In this document: positions 42,801 to 56,227 of the stretch, piece by piece
How the letters are laid out: the number at the start of each line of letters is the position of its first letter
Position numbering within the stretch: the first letter of the stretch is position 1
Assembly: GCA_963576785.1 (NCBI GenBank)
Contig: OY756139.1
Coordinates: 3,534,001 to 3,598,000, forward strand
Direction: 5' to 3'
DNA from: Chlorophyllum brunneum
Taxonomy: Eukaryota; Basidiomycota; Agaricomycetes; Agaricales; Agaricaceae
Length of the DNA stretch: 64,000 nucleotides
Position numbers and translations under genes: made by a program
The notes under the pieces: model-generated
The model's database searches: none
What the model was told of the DNA's origin: nothing
Seen by the model: only the letters and a program-made list of their open reading frames with translations

Positions 42801-44015
42801 ACATCCATGTGTTCACCAACTTCCTCACAGCCTCCAAGCTATTACTCAACTGCTTGAGGCACTCCTGCCAGCAACAGTCCATCCTTACCTTGAAGGTGCT
42901 TCTGGCTTGGTTCAACAAGTCTGACCAACATTGCCTCTCGTTCTATCACACTCCATCTAAGTGCAAATACAGAATCCAACAAGCCATGCATGACTGGATC
43001 CAAACAGTCACCTGGCCCAACTAGGGTCGAAATCACTGCATCCCTAACTCCGTCGCCTACTTATGCAAGAAGTCCACTGAACATGCCATTCACACATGGC
43101 AGGCCATGTTTGGGTTCAAGAAATACAGTGGTAGCTCCTTCCTCCATCTTCTAGTGCGAGCGAATGGGGCCTCTGCTTTACCATCGCACATCAACTCTGG
43201 CCCTTGGATATGAGAATGCAGATACCAACCCCAACTCTTTGCAAGAGCTTGTCACACCATACTATGTCATGCCCCAATTGGAGAATACTACCTCAGGTTC
43301 TTCCCCACCAAGGACTTATCTTGCCACCACTGTGGCAATCAACTGGTTCAAACTAGGTTACATATCCTCTATCAGTGTCAACACTTTGATCACCACCATG
43401 GCATAGACAATATCAAGAAGTTTACCAACTTTCTATATCACAATCCTATAGCATTCAGCTTCCCTCCAGAACCTGATTGCCCTCGTATCTGCGCTGGATC
43501 AATACCTGCATTACATCATCATCAAGCCCATTGGAGGTTCGGGTCTGCACCTACATAAGTCCTTTTTTCTTCTCAAAATTTTTTCTTGTGCTTCCCCAGT
43601 TATGGACTTCAATTCCATTTCTCTATCTTACCCATCCTTGCTCGTCTACTGTTTTAATACAGTTTTCATTCAACATCCATCTTTCCCGTGGTGTCTGGGC
43701 AATACCCCTCCACATGCTAGTACCGTTTGTTGTTTCCCCTTGTATTTGCAAGTTAATAGTTTCTTTTCTATCAATTTCTCTCTCTCACTCTCTCTTTTCT
43801 GATTTTTTTCTCTATTTTTCTTTTCCACTGTTCAACTTAGGTACCAAATCTCTCTCTAGTGTATGCGCTAGATGGCATCGAGTCTTGTGGGGTTAGTGTA
43901 CTTTTATCTACTTTCCTTACTCTGAACATTCTGTATGTTCTACTTTTGTATGTATGTACATGTGGACTGCGATCGAGCACCGCTATATAAATTGTTGATT
44001 AAAAAAAAAAAAAAA
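39821..44015 (+). mobile_element. LINE L3, internally deleted copy
   Basis: 4195 bp with an A tail at 44001-44015 and a 15-bp duplication. ORF1 starts near 39917 (MPALHSDLFPREPMPDG). At about 41195 ORF1 (LLTGPNVTNFG) is joined directly to RT (GPNHISWSHLKQI), so the ORF1 zinc knuckles and the endonuclease are gone. RT shows VGVGQGSALSPILSALY and FVDDSTLVAQS, with the DD kept. The RT middle is also shortened near 41953 (joined to ISMIKVMKILGN-like sequence). RNase H (VHPNPNLLAGQF) and the 3' end follow. Many stops. Confidence 0.82.
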
Positions 44016-46228
44016 GATGATGCACACACCATATTCCTTTTCAAACAACACACCAGAGCAGATATCATCCAAACTATTGTAGGCTATCTGGCAACCTCAA
44101 TTCCAACAATATACAAGAAATGGAGAACTATGATCCTTGCAGTAGGACAAGGATATGAAACTACAGATATCACCCATGGAGATGTCAGAACCACCACTAG
44201 AGTCACTTATAGAAGTGGAGGACAACCAATGGAGATTGATAGACAAAGAGCAGACACTGATCAGAATGGCAAACCAAGATGTTTCAACTGTAACCTATAT
44301 GGACATATTGCCAAATACTACTGCAAGAAGACAAAGGTCACATATACCAAAATAACATGCCATAATTGTGGCAAGCAAGGCCACATTTCAAAGAACTGCA
44401 AAGCACTAAAGAAAGTGCACATCAGAGAGGTTACCAAGGAGTCCAAGCAAGAAGAAGAGACAAAAGAGGATTTTGTCAAAGGCTCTGAGTAGACACAAAC
44501 CCACAAGCCAATAAACCTAGAGTTCCTGTTTTACTTCACAATAAACAATATATAATTCCACAGAAACAAAACTTGATGCATGAACTTCTCCTTGACTCAA
44601 CCATCAAAACAACAAAAGGGTCCAAACAAATCACCATGCTAGTGGACTCCAGATGTACCCACACATGTATAGCCCAGAGAGTAGTAGAAAAAGAACAAAT
44701 CCTAATCAGACCCCTCAAGACCCCAATAAGAGTAATCAATGCCAATAGAACAGAAAACAAGAAAGGAGAGATAACAGATATGGCACACCTGGTACTAAAC
44801 AATGGAAAACACACAGAAAACATTGAAGCAATAGTAATGCAACTAGAAAGTGCAGACCTATACCTTGGACATGACTGACTTGTCAAGCACAATCCCAAAA
44901 TCAATTGGACAAACAACATAATATATTTCACAAGATGTCCAAAAGATTGCAATACACACCACAATGACATACAGTTCAATGAAAGAATATGCACAGTAAA
45001 GGAGCACATGGAAGAGAAACAAACCAACCAGACAAACCCAGAGGACCTACCAACATACCTATAACAATACACATACCTATTTAACAAGAAGAACTTCAAC
45101 AAACTACCTGAGCACACAATATGGGACTATGAGATAAATCTGTCAGAAGATGTACCACCAGTACTACAGTCCAAAGTTTACTCCATGACAATAATGGAAA
45201 AACAAGAATTATAGAAATTCCTTGACAAAAATATCACATCTGGACGAATTTGACCATCACAATCCCCCTACACCACCCCGTGCTTCTTTATACCCAAAAA
45301 GGATGGAACCAAGCAATTGGTTCAAGACTACACTAAACATATGATCAAGGACAAGATGCCACTACCACTCATAAATGAAGTCATCAGTTGACTCAAAGAT
45401 GTGAAGATGTTTAACAAACTTGATATTATATGGGGATACAATAACATCAGGATAAGAGAAGGCAATGAATGGAAAGTAGTGTTTGTAATAAACAATGGAT
45501 TATTTGAACCAACAGTCATGTTTTTTGGAATGAGTAACTTGCCAGCAATATTCTAGAGGGTAATGAACATAGTATTCCAAGAAATGTTACATGAAGGAGC
45601 AGTCATCAACTATATGGATGACTTTGTTATCCTGGGAACTACACAGAAGGAACTGGAGAACAGAACAAGGTGATTTCTTGACATTACAGCCAAACACCAT
45701 TTATACTTCAAGAGGTCAAAATGCTTATTTAATGCAAAAGAAATACCAATACTGGGATTTGTGGTTGGACAAGGCAGTATTAAAATGGAGGAGGAGAAGG
45801 TGAAAGTAGTAAAGGAATAGCTAACACCCAAATCCCTGAAAGACATTGAGAGATTCCTAGGTTTTGCAAACTTCTACAGACGATTCATACATGACTTCAG
45901 CAACATAGCAGCCTCTCTACATGAGTTGAAGAAGAAAGATACTCCATGGATGTGGACAGAACAACAACAATAGGCCTTTGAGAGAATCAAGGAAAAAATT
46001 ACAAATAAACCAGTACTAGCAATGCCACAGGACAAGGGACAATATAGGGTAGAGGTAGACACATCAGGCTATGGAGTAGGAGCAGTACTATCACAAAAAC
46101 AGAAACACTGGCATCCAATTGCCTTTCACTCAAGAATGATGACATCTGTAGAACATAACTACTAAATCTATGATAAAGAATTACTAGCCATCTGAGAAAT
46201 GATCAAGACATGGAGACAATACCTACTT

Positions 46229-49151
46229 TTTTTTTTTTTAATCAACAATTTGTATAGCAGTGCTCGATCACAGTCCACATGTACATACATACAAAGGTAG
46301 ATCATACAGAATGTTCAGAGCAGGGAAGTAAACTACAAGTGAACTACCCCCACAAGACTTGGCGCCATCTAGCACATATACTAGAGAGAACTTTGGTACC
46401 TAAGTTAAACAGTGGGAAGAAGAGAGGAGGAAGTCAGGAAAAGAAGAGAGTGAAAGAGAGAGATTGATAGAAAAGAAACTATTGACTTGCAAACACAAGG
46501 GGGAACAACAAATGGTACTAGTGTGTGGAGGGGTATTACCCAGACACTATGGAAAGGATGAATTTTGAATGAAAACTACATAGAATAGTAGACGAGTGGG
46601 AAATGAGAGAGGTAGAGAAATGAAATTGAAGTCCATAACCAGGGAAGCACAAGGAAAATATAGGACTCACATGGGTGTGGACCCAAACCTCTGATGGGCT
46701 TGACAATGATGTAATGGGGGTATTGAACTGGTGCAGATATGAGGGCAATCAGGTTCCAGGGGGAAGCTGAACATAGTGGGATTGCGACATAAGAAGTTGA
46801 CAAACTTCTTGATATTGTTAACACCATAGTGGTGATCAAAGTTTCGATACCGATAGAGGATATGCAACATGGTCTGAACCAGTTGATTGCCGTAGTGGTG
46901 ACAAGATAAGTCCTCAGTAGGGAAGAACCTAAGGCAGTATTCTCCAATTGGGGCATGGCATAAGATGGTATGACAAGCTCTTGCAAAAAGCTAGGGCTGG
47001 TATCTGCATTCACGTATCCAAGGGCCAGAGTTGATGTGCAGTGGTAAAGCAGAGGCCCCATTCACTCACACCAAGAGGTGGAGGAAGGAGCTACTACTGT
47101 ATTTCTTGAACCCGAACATGGCTTGCCATGTGTGAATGGCATGTTCAGTGGACTTCTTGCATAAGTAGGCGACGGAGTTAGGGATGCAGTGATTTCGACC
47201 CTAGTTGGGCCAGGTGACTATTTGGATCCAGTCATGCATGGCTTGTTGGATTCTGTATTTGCACTTAGATGGAGTGTGATAGAACGAGAGGCAATGTTGG
47301 TCAGACTTGTTGAACCAAGCCAGAAGTGCCTTCAAGGTAAGGATGGACTGTCACTGGCAGGAGTGTGGCGAACAGTCGAGTAAAAGCCTGGAGGCTGCAA
47401 GGGAGTCAGTGAACACATGAATGTGCTCAACCTGGTTATAGTCATTGGGGGCAAGTACCTTGGTGATGCCTAGGTATTGCGCAACCATTTCAGTGTCGGT
47501 GGACATGGTTCCTCCAAGCCTCTTCATGATAGAGCTTCCTCCGTCTAAGTGTCGAATAGTAGCTGCCACTGTGAACTGGCTGGCAAGTGGGTTGGGGTTG
47601 GGGTAGACTGATCCATCCATGCCTATGATAATGGACTTGGAGTCCATCATCATGTTTGTTGTTACATCATCCCAAAGTATCTTTGAGAGGTGGGAGTCAT
47701 CCTGGTTGAATCCTATAAAAGATACATTAGCAGAGAAGTGGTTAAGTAACCTACATCTGGGCCAGAGAGTCTTAGAAACAGGATTGAAAGATTCTACATA
47801 ACAAGTCTTGGGAGTAGGGTGCAAAGTGTCCATCACAGCTCCAAGCGTCTTCTTTTTCTGAATTTCCATGAAATTCTTGATGTGAAGTTGATGGAGGGAA
47901 AAATGATACTCTTTTGTCAATCTTGCCAGTGCATGTTCATTGTCCAGCATATGAAGCCTCAATGTTTGTCATTTGGCCAACTTTTGGAGATGGAGTTTGA
48001 TGGGCATGAGCCCCGCAAGAGACTCTATGCTGCCAGTGGCTCAACTAAGGGACCCCTTGCAGACTAATGTCCTTACCCCCTGAAGGCAGCATTGTAGTAT
48101 CAACTTAAGCAGGTATACTTGGCTTTTCTCTGAGACCTACTGACAGAGGATTTAGACCTCTCCGGCTGGGCCGCACATTCTCTGTATGGTCTGCCACAGC
48201 CCACCAGTAGTTCCAGGGTCTCACTCCCAGCTGGCTTCCCATTCCCCAGCACCTGCTTCACTATGCCCATAGGGTGCAGATCCACATGTTAATGGTATCT
48301 GGGGTCTTTGTCTTGTAGGGACTGCTACTAGGGAGGTGATCATGCCTTGCTTACAAAGCAAATCCATGGAATGCCTTGTGGCACCCTCATGGAATAGTGC
48401 CCTGGAGTTTGAGTAATCCCTACTAATGTCCAGCATGGCCAGGGGGGTTGTCTATGGATCCACACCCTAGTAATAACAACTGGAAGGGGGTAGCCTGTCC
48501 TTGCAGTCAGCTTGTTTTTTCCCCTAACCCCCTCTTATTGACTCCTATCCTTTCGGACCCTCTTAGGCTCAGCTGTTCCCAGCCAGGGAATGGGGTGGAA
48601 TGAAGCCTCTCCTATAGTTCCCATGTTGGAGTAAAGGCCTAGTTAGACTAGACTTGTACTGCAGCTCAGTCAAAATAGACCGATGCTAGTCCCACCATTG
48701 GGGAACTATGACACCATTTGGGAGTATGCTGGGCCCCTCCACCACTAGAGAAGCCCTCAAAGTGAACAGGCAGAAGGCAACTGGCATGCCCAGTCTTTGA
48801 GCCCCTTTGCCAAGGGGGCACCCCCCGCTGTCCTGTACAACCTGGTATCAACTCTCGTCTAGAGAAAGCAACAGGTATACCCCACCTTTGCCAAGGGGCC
48901 ACTCCCCTTGCTCAACTAATTTTCGTCCACTATATGACCAATTCCAACCCCTGTTTGCACGTCCAAGATCGAGTGAGTACACAGCAGCCAGTATACCCAG
49001 CCTTTAATCTCCTTCGCCAAGGGAGTACTATGCATCGCCCTGTGTATAAGATAGTGCTAGGACCTAACATCCAGCAAGAACAGGCCAGAAGCCTTTCACC
49101 AGAGAACTATCCCAATTAGGAAGGTAGTGGTAAGAGGTTAAGAAGGGATGA
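46229..49151 (-). mobile_element. LINE L4: LINE ends around an unrelated 1.1-kb core
   Basis: Inserted in RNase H of Gypsy C, with ATACCTACTT at 46219-46228 and again at 49152-49161. Minus-strand 5' end is CATCCCTTCTTAACCTC, resembling the LINE 5' end (CATCCCTTCTTTGACTC). The 3' end (46229-48045) has RNase H (IIIGMDGSVYPNPNPLASQF, FTDSLAASRLLL), the Cys/His region, the 3' UTR and the poly(A) (as T). The 1.1 kb between about 48046 and 49120 matches nothing else in the window. Confidence 0.75.
48046..49120 (-). other. Unrecognised core of L4 with a three-fold imperfect repeat
   Basis: No open frame longer than about 80 codons. On the minus strand a motif close to CCCTTGGCAAAGG, followed by a TGGGTATACC-like or TGGGCATGCC-like stretch and then TGTTGC/AGTTGC, appears three times, near 49015, 48895 and 48815. 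GC content is higher than in the flanking decayed LINE, and some CpGs are kept. Not recognised as rRNA, tRNA, LINE or Gypsy. A mitochondrial or other captured transcript is possible but not shown. Confidence 0.45.
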
Positions 49152-50960
49152 TACCTACTTGATGCTGATAAACCGTTTGAAATCTAGACTGACCACAAGA
49201 ACCTGGAATACTTTTGGAAACCACAACAACTCACAGGACAACAAGCAAGGTGGCAGATAGAGTTACAAGAATACTATTACATACTGAAACATAGACAAAC
49301 ACAAAAGCAGACATACTATTGAGATTAACAAAAACAGACACTATCTGAGACAACATCAACATTACTTTATTACCCAATCATCTATTCAACAACACAATCA
49401 CCAAAATCTGACAAATCTGGGAAATCTCAGGAGAAAAAGAGCTGAAACACTGAATACAAAAGGAAACAAAGAGAAAAACACAATGGCTGAAGGAAAAGGA
49501 GAAACAACCAGAGGAGATATGGGAGACAGATGGATTACCAATGTTTAAAGGAAGAATATATGTCCTACCCAACAGCCAAATATAACAAGAGATACTATGG
49601 CAACATCACAATGAAACAGATGTAAAACATCCAGGACAACATCAAATGATTGAACTCCTTAAACAGAGTTATTGGTGGCCCCAAATGTACAACAACATCA
49701 AATAATATGTTAAGGGATGCAACATATGCCAATAAAACAAAATACTCTGGACAAGACCCACAACACATCTCCATCCATTACTAATACCAATGGAACCTTG
49801 GGAAGAAATATCAATCAACATGATAGGACTAATACCAGAATCAGATGGATATGATGCAATACTTGTCATAGTTGATCATTTCAGCAAAATGATCAGACTA
49901 CACACAGTTAATACCACCTTAATATCCAAGAAGCTAGAAGATATATATCAAGATGATATATAGAGAATGCATAGAATATCCCATAGAATTATCAGTGACA
50001 GAGGACTACAATTCATGTCAAAGTTCATGGCAGAGCTATGCCAAGCAACTGGTATCCAAAGAAACTTATCTATGGCATATTACTCCCAAACCAATGGTCA
50101 AACAGAACACATCAACCAAGAGGTTGAAACATACCTCAGGAATGTAATAAACCATATGCAGGACAACTGGAAGAAATGTTTGACTATGGCAGAATTCCAA
50201 TACAATGACAAAATCCACACTGCCACTGGACACTCACCATTTCAGATAGTTTATGAACAACATCCTTGGAAAGGAGAGATAACAAACATGATCAGAGTAC
50301 CTGTAATCATGGAACAAATACAGGAGTTACAAAACTTGTGACAAGAAATGATCAAAATGCTACAATACAGCCAGACTCAAATGGAGAAATGCAATAGTAC
50401 CAAACCAGAGCATGAGTATATTCCAGGAAGTCATGTATGGCTTGAAGCAAGCAACATCAGGACAACAAGACCAACCAAGAAGCTGGATTACAAATGCTAT
50501 AGACTGTTCCAAATAAAAGCAAAAATAGACAAAACAAGTTACCAACTGGAACTATCTGAAACATGGGCAATACATGATGTATTCAACAGCTGACTTCTCT
50601 CCTCCTATCATGAACCTGAGTTTAATAGCTAGCACACTCCACCACTGCCAATGCCTGAGATCATCAACAATGAAGAACAGTATGAAGTAGAAGAGATCCG
50701 AGGACACCATACAAAAGGATGGAAAAATCAATACCTAGTATACTGGAAAGGATATACCTCCAAAGAAGACATATGTCAGAACTAGGAAATGCCAAGGAGA
50801 CAGTTCAAGAATTTTTAGACAAGATTTTGAGGATGAAGAGGGGGTAAAAAGTGACAATTATGAACAACAAACCTTGTATTACAAGAGAACACTATACTCA
50901 ATGTACCTCATGCTATATCCACTGCACTCTAGACTTTGCCAACTATTTCTACAACACACC

Positions 50961-51809
50961 ATGCGCACCGAACATAAACCCATCCTATTCCCAACCAATG
51001 ATACAGATTTCAAGCAAGAACTTAACAACCTCCTTGATGCCCAATCCACTGAAGACCAAATTGAACATTACACCTCCACAACCAAAGAACTCACATATAT
51101 CACCCATACCATCAACAACCTCCAAGTCCAAGCCAAAGCCCTAAGCTGTATCCTACTCATTACTACTATCAGAGCCCTGCCAGCCACCATGTCAACTGGA
51201 AAACATGAACTCATGAAGGAGTTACTGGATAAAGCATCTACCAATCTTAATGTATTAGTATACCCTGATGCAAAATAATGCATCCAAAGTGCCCTAGTTA
51301 TGACAGGAGAAAGGCTTAACCACCTCACCAACTTAAGTAATAATCCCATATACCAACTGGCCCAACAACTAATGGATCTTGACTCATATACCCCTACCAT
51401 GTTACCCAACAAACCACCATACCACAAAGAAGATGAACAAGAATGGTTAGATGAGGGAATAGAAGGAATCAAGAAATCAGTAGCAAAACAATTAATGGAA
51501 CCTGACATGAGAGATGAAGTAGACTACCTTCTAATCCACATCCCCAACTTTGACCCACCACCCAAGCCCATTATATTTAACCTGCCTCAATCCTACCTCA
51601 TGCTGAAAGAAGGAGGACAACTCAATGATAACTATTGGCAAGAAATAGTCCATAAACCTTCCAAGGATGCACTATTGCTCTCTTTTAGAGGAGGACAAGA
51701 CTATGCACCCTTCTGGATTGGATGCAGATGCCACTCAGGAACCCTGATGATTGGTCCCACTAAATGCCAACTCATCAATGCCTTACACAAAGAGAAGGAC
51801 ACCAAGTAA
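50961..51809 (+). pseudogene. Gypsy C third ORF (ORF3)
   Basis: MRTEHKPILFPTNDTDFKQE start, with one TAA near 51276 (after VYPDAK); otherwise open to TAA 51807-51809. It has the same blocks as A: SALVMTGERLNHLT, DLDSYTPTMLPNK, NDNYWQEIVHK, DYAPFWIGC. A few bases are missing near 51655 relative to A. Being almost open in a badly decayed element is notable, though chance cannot be excluded. Confidence 0.7.
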
Positions 51810-51852
51810 TCTACTATACTTCATGGGGTCATGAATATAAAGAAGAAGATAT

Positions 51853-52154
51853 TGTTATGAACTATAGATAGATATTACATTCCTATCATGCACCTGTAGT
51901 ACTCATCATTCTCTTGTATCAGTTTCACCTCCTGTCTCACTCTGTAAGGCTGGACTCTCTAACTTGTCTACCTCACTCCTATGACTCCACTACTCTGTTC
52001 CTTTATTATTAGAGCTCACCACTAGTATATAAAGTGTAGTAATACTTGATGTATTCCTTACACTTTACCAATTGTATCATCCCTTCTTCTTTTCTCTACT
52101 TCCTTGTCTTTATCCAAAGACTTGCAACCTGAGTCCTAGACTAAGGTCATAACA
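51853..52154 (+). repeat. Gypsy C 3' LTR
   Basis: 302 bp, TGTTATGAACTATAG to GGTCATAACA, with TATATAAAG and ACACTTTACCAA inside. Followed by GACAC and the endonuclease region of LINE L6. Confidence 0.82.
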
Positions 52155-55100
52155 GACACCATGCTCCAGGGATCCCTTAGTGTCCTGGACTTTGACCTCA
52201 GCCCAATGGGCCTGGAAGGGCAGTTTCAGTTGACTTCTGGGCTTTACCACAAGTTATGGCCTTCACACACAGATGGCTACTGAGGCTCCAACCCTCTCTT
52301 AGGAGAGATGTTATAGAACACAGAGATCTTATGTGCATTTCCCTGTTTATCAAAGGTGAGGAAATTTTAGTGCTGAATGTTTATAATAACAGCAAGAACT
52401 CAGTTATTCATCACCTTGAAGAGTGGTTATTTGACCTATCTCCCTTTATTGTCATGGGAGGAGACTTCAACATCAGATTATGTAATTGGGACTCATCAAC
52501 TCACACCTGGCAAATGTAGACCAATTGCTGCTTATTTCAGATGTACTCAACATGGAATGTTCCTACCCCAACATGGCCAGGCTTATGCATTATGCAACAG
52601 ATCCCACCCTCTCTGACATGGTATTAGACTTGTTGTTTGTCTCTGCCATCCTCTCTCACATCCCCACCCACAGTATCCAAGCTGGAGATCACCTCAATTT
52701 GGACCATGCCCCTCTACTAATCCATCTTCCCATTCCTCAAACTGATATCATAATTGAGAAATTAGTCATCCTATGAGACTTTGATGAAGACACTAAATTT
52801 CTATCAGACATTGTGAAAGGTATCACTGACTGAAACTGGCTCCTTGCAACTCCAGATGACTTGGAGTTATCTGTCAAGAACCTTGGGACCCTTGTGCAGA
52901 ACTCCTAGGACTGCAATACAAAAGAGGTCAGAATCACTACTCCAAATCCTGGTAGAATAATGAATGCTCAGAGGTCCTACAGGCACACCGAGCTGAGCCT
53001 AAAAACAGGCACAAGTAGAACACATTTTGGAGGACCACATGCCACACAAAGAGAGTCTACTTTGATCAAAAGATTGAAAAAATCTCTGTTGATAACCAAT
53101 ACCCTTGGGACCTTATGCCTTAGACTAAAGAATGCTCACTCCCAGCAACTGAGGCCATCCAATACAATGGCAAGCCCTGCCTAACTATGGATGAGTTGTG
53201 GATGGCCTTGGATACCAGCTACAATACTACCCATAATTGGCCAGTTAACCTGGAGGTACTCAATAGTCTCCTTGTCATTACCAAAACAGAGGTGATGAAT
53301 AGGACTTGGGTAGATTTCTCACTCTTGGAGCTGATGGAGTCACTCAAGGATATCTCAAATTTGTCTGCCCCCAGCCCAGATTATGTCTTGTGGTCTCACC
53401 TAAAGCAAATTGTTGCCAACCCCATATGTGCTGATCTTCTTCTCAACATTGGAAATACCTGCCTGTCCTTGGGACATTGGCCTAAGCATTTCAAAAACTC
53501 TATGTCAGTTATTATTCCTAAACCCAATAAACCTGACTACTCTACTCCCAAAGTGTTCAGGCCAATAGTCCTACTGAACACCTTAGATAAACTTATCAAG
53601 AAGATGTTGGCAAGAAGGCTCCAATTTGAGATAGTCAAGTTCAACACCCTGCACCCCCACCAGCTCAGCATAATCATGCAAAGGTTAACTGAAGATGCTG
53701 GTCTTTTTCTTACTCACATCATCAGAGGGGCATGGACCAAGAAAAATAAGACAAGTATACTGGCATTTGACATCACTCAATTCTTCCCTTCTCTTAACAC
53801 AACCTTCTCCCCAGGATATTCCACAAGCAAGGCTTCCCCCCTCCACATAGCCACCTTCTTCTCCAACTACCTCAAGGAATGTTGCACTACCTACTGTTGA
53901 AGTTTTGGACATATTCTAGAAATAGATTATGAAGTCATTATGATAATAATAGACTGATCTATTACTTTCCAGTAACTTCAATCCGTAGTAACTTCCTATA
54001 AGTTGCTCTGCATGTGATTAGAGTCATAAGTACTTGATAGATTATTCTACATAGTACCAATGACTAGATACTATGTTCCACAGTACTCCGCAGGCACTAC
54101 GCCACAGTTAAAGGGAGTCATAAGGAACATTCTATGTATTCCTAGTATTTTATATAGTATGACTTACCTATGTTTCAATATGTATATAAACCCCATGTAG
54201 CAGACCTAGTTCTGAATCTTGTTCAATCGAACAACTTCTTCATCATTGCCTATCTCTTTGAGTACAACACTAACATCGATTTACTCAACTTTAGTCTCTA
54301 CACCTCTGACACTGACCACTTTATCAATAATATCTGTCTATCCGAATTACCTTTCTACAGGTATCAGATAGAAGCTTATTATCTTGGTGAGTAGACCCTA
54401 TGTTCTCTCCCACTGCATTTACTGCTGCCCCCAGCAAACAACTCATTACGGTTGTTTTCTCAACACCTACTTGTGGAACCATGAGATCTTCCAACAGTTT
54501 GATGCAATGGTGGGGGTAGGACAAGGCTCTGCACTGAGTCCTATCCTTTCTGCATTATATCTTGCTCCTCTCCTTCACATCTTTGATATATGAATGAAGT
54601 ACAAACAAGACAAGTAGGACTTTGACCACCTCTCCTACATTGACAATGGCACCCTTGTTGCTCAATTTCCTTCACTTGAGACAAACATCAAAATCCTCTG
54701 ATTTATGTATTGTCAGATTATGGATCTCATGAAAGACTTTGGACTTGAAGTAAAACACAGAAAGTCGGAAATATTCCACTTCATCAGGAGCAGGAATGAC
54801 TCCAATCCCTCCATTTGCCCCTCTATTCACCAGTCACTCTCCTCTCAAACCCAAGCTCTTTTGACAATACTTGGGATTTTATTTTGACAGAACTCTCTCC
54901 TTCAAGGAATATGTTTGCTTCTACTCCTCCATCAAGGTGATAAAGATGTTGGAGAATTCAGTCTGGGGCCTCTTTCCACACAACAAGTGAATTCTCTACA
55001 GGTCTTGCATAGTTCCTGTGGCCACCTATGGTTACAGGTTATGGTTTCATGAGCATGCCAGGGTAAAAAGTATGTGTGAGCTACTCACTAAGATACAGTA

Positions 55101-56227
55101 TCAAGTAGCCCTATAGATCATGAGAGTATTCTGCACATCTCTTACCAGTAGTATTGAGGCCCTCACAGGTCTCATGCCCATCAAACTCCACCTGCATAAG
55201 CTGGCAGAATGCCAATTCTTGTACATCCACACCCTGTATGACAACTATGCTCTCTCAAAGTTAACAAAAGAATACCACTCCTCCCCTCATCAACTTTACA
55301 TCAAGAACTTCATGGAGATTTAGAAGAAGAAGACTTTTGGAACTGTTATGGATGTTACCCACACCCCCAAGACTGTTAGTGTAGAGTATTTCAACTCCAT
55401 TAGCAAGACTGCTTGGTCTGGATGTAGATTACTAGACAATTTCTCTGACTGAATTACTTTTATAGGATTCAATCAGAATGACCCTGAACTCTCAAAGCAA
55501 ACTTGGAACAATGTAGCTATGGAAGTAATGAACAATGATAGGTGGATCATCATAGGCACTGATGGCTTGGTTCACCCCAACCCAACCCTCTTGCTAGCTA
55601 ACACACTGGCAGCAATGATCAGATATCTGGATGGCAGAAGCTCAGTCATAAAGAGGCTAGGAGGCACTATGTTCACCAACACTGAACTTGTAGCACAGTA
55701 CCTTGTGTTGAAGGGAATGTCACAAGGTTTATTGGGAAGCAAAAGGATAGGGAAAAATATTGGATATACTATGATTTTTATAGAGGGTATTATGTGGAAT
55801 AATAATTAATGATACCAGAGAACAATGACATTAAAATTTCTGTGGATTGGATCTCAGATTCCAATACTTGGTATTATTAAGGTACTCAACTTATCTGACT
55901 ACACCTTGATGGAACACATTTATGTCTTCACCAACTCTATCCAGGTCTCCTGGCTCCTACTAAACTGTTTGACTCACTCCTGCCAATAGCAGTCCATCCT
56001 CACCACTAAAGTACTCTGTACTTGGTTCCTCAAATCTGATTGTCACTGTCTGACCTTCTATCACACCCCCTCCAAATACAAATTTGGCATCCAATGTAAG
56101 ATACATGACTGGCTCCAAACAGTTATCTGGCCCAATCAACATTGAGATCAACAAGTACCCCACTCTATCAATTATCTCCAACAGAAATCAGCTGAACAAG
56201 CCCTTCACATGTGGCAGGGGATGTTTT
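52155..56227 (+). pseudogene. LINE L6: endonuclease, RT and RNase H remnants
   Basis: Decayed ORF2 from mid-endonuclease (NNSKNSVIHHLEEWLFDL, MGGDFNIRLCNWD, DLLFVSAILSHIP) through RT. RT: FRPIVLLNTLDKL at about 53560, VGVGQGSALSPILSALYLA at about 54515, and SYIDNGTLVAQ with Asn for the second catalytic Asp. RNase H follows (IIIGTDGLVHPNP, NTELVAQYL) to 56227. A solo LTR lies in the RT. It starts right at the 3' LTR of Gypsy C and ends at the 5' LTR of Gypsy D, so both appear inserted into it; the 5' part is lost and the 3' part is outside the window. Confidence 0.78.
53895..54465 (+). repeat. Solo LTR of another LTR-element family
   Basis: 571 bp, TGTTGAAGTTTTGG to TTTTCTCAACA, flanked by CCTAC at 53890-53894 and 54466-54470. 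It contains TATATAAACC near 54183. It splits the RT of L6 exactly. Orientation and family (Copia is likely from TGTTGA...TCAACA) are inferred. Confidence 0.75.

Larger units (their letters stand above)
39383..44492 (+). pseudogene. Gypsy C gag, split by LINE L3
   Basis: Left piece (39383-39820): NSPKNLAPELEYFNGDRTKF, LLGNRKAIAEGEIKLF and a TAA after EALKV. Right piece (from 44016): DDAHTIFLFKQHTRADI, ILAVGQGYETTDIT, and zinc knuckles CFNCNLYGHIAKYYCKK (an extra Tyr disturbs spacing) and CHNCGKQGHISKNC. The frame ends at TAG 44490-44492. Confidence 0.8.
44508..50847 (+). pseudogene. Gypsy C pol, split by LINE L4
   Basis: Pieces are 44508-46228 and 49152-50847. Protease reads LVDSRCTHTC (DSG changed to DSR by G to A). 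RT keeps YMDDFVI near 45610. RNase H keeps VEVDTSGYGVGAVLS. L4 lies in RNase H. Integrase: IISDRGLQFMSKFMAELCQ and TEHINQEVETYLRN near 49985-50140. The chromodomain (YEVEEIRGHHTKGWKNQYLV) is cut short near 50780. Many TAG/TGA stops. Confidence 0.8.
39383..52154 (+). mobile_element. Ty3/Gypsy chromovirus C (5' end missing; interrupted by L3 and L4)
   Basis: Pieces 39383-39820, 44016-46228 and 49152-52154 are collinear with B from mid-gag through the 3' LTR. LINE L2 borders it on the left and L3 and L4 are inserted in it. Its 5' LTR and gag start are not in the window, probably lost in a deletion at 18826. Decayed, with CpG depletion. Confidence 0.85.

Noticed and set aside
48046..49120. rRNA or tRNA gene in the L4 core
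   Set aside because: No conserved rRNA segment or tRNA fold was recognised; a mitochondrial origin remains untested.
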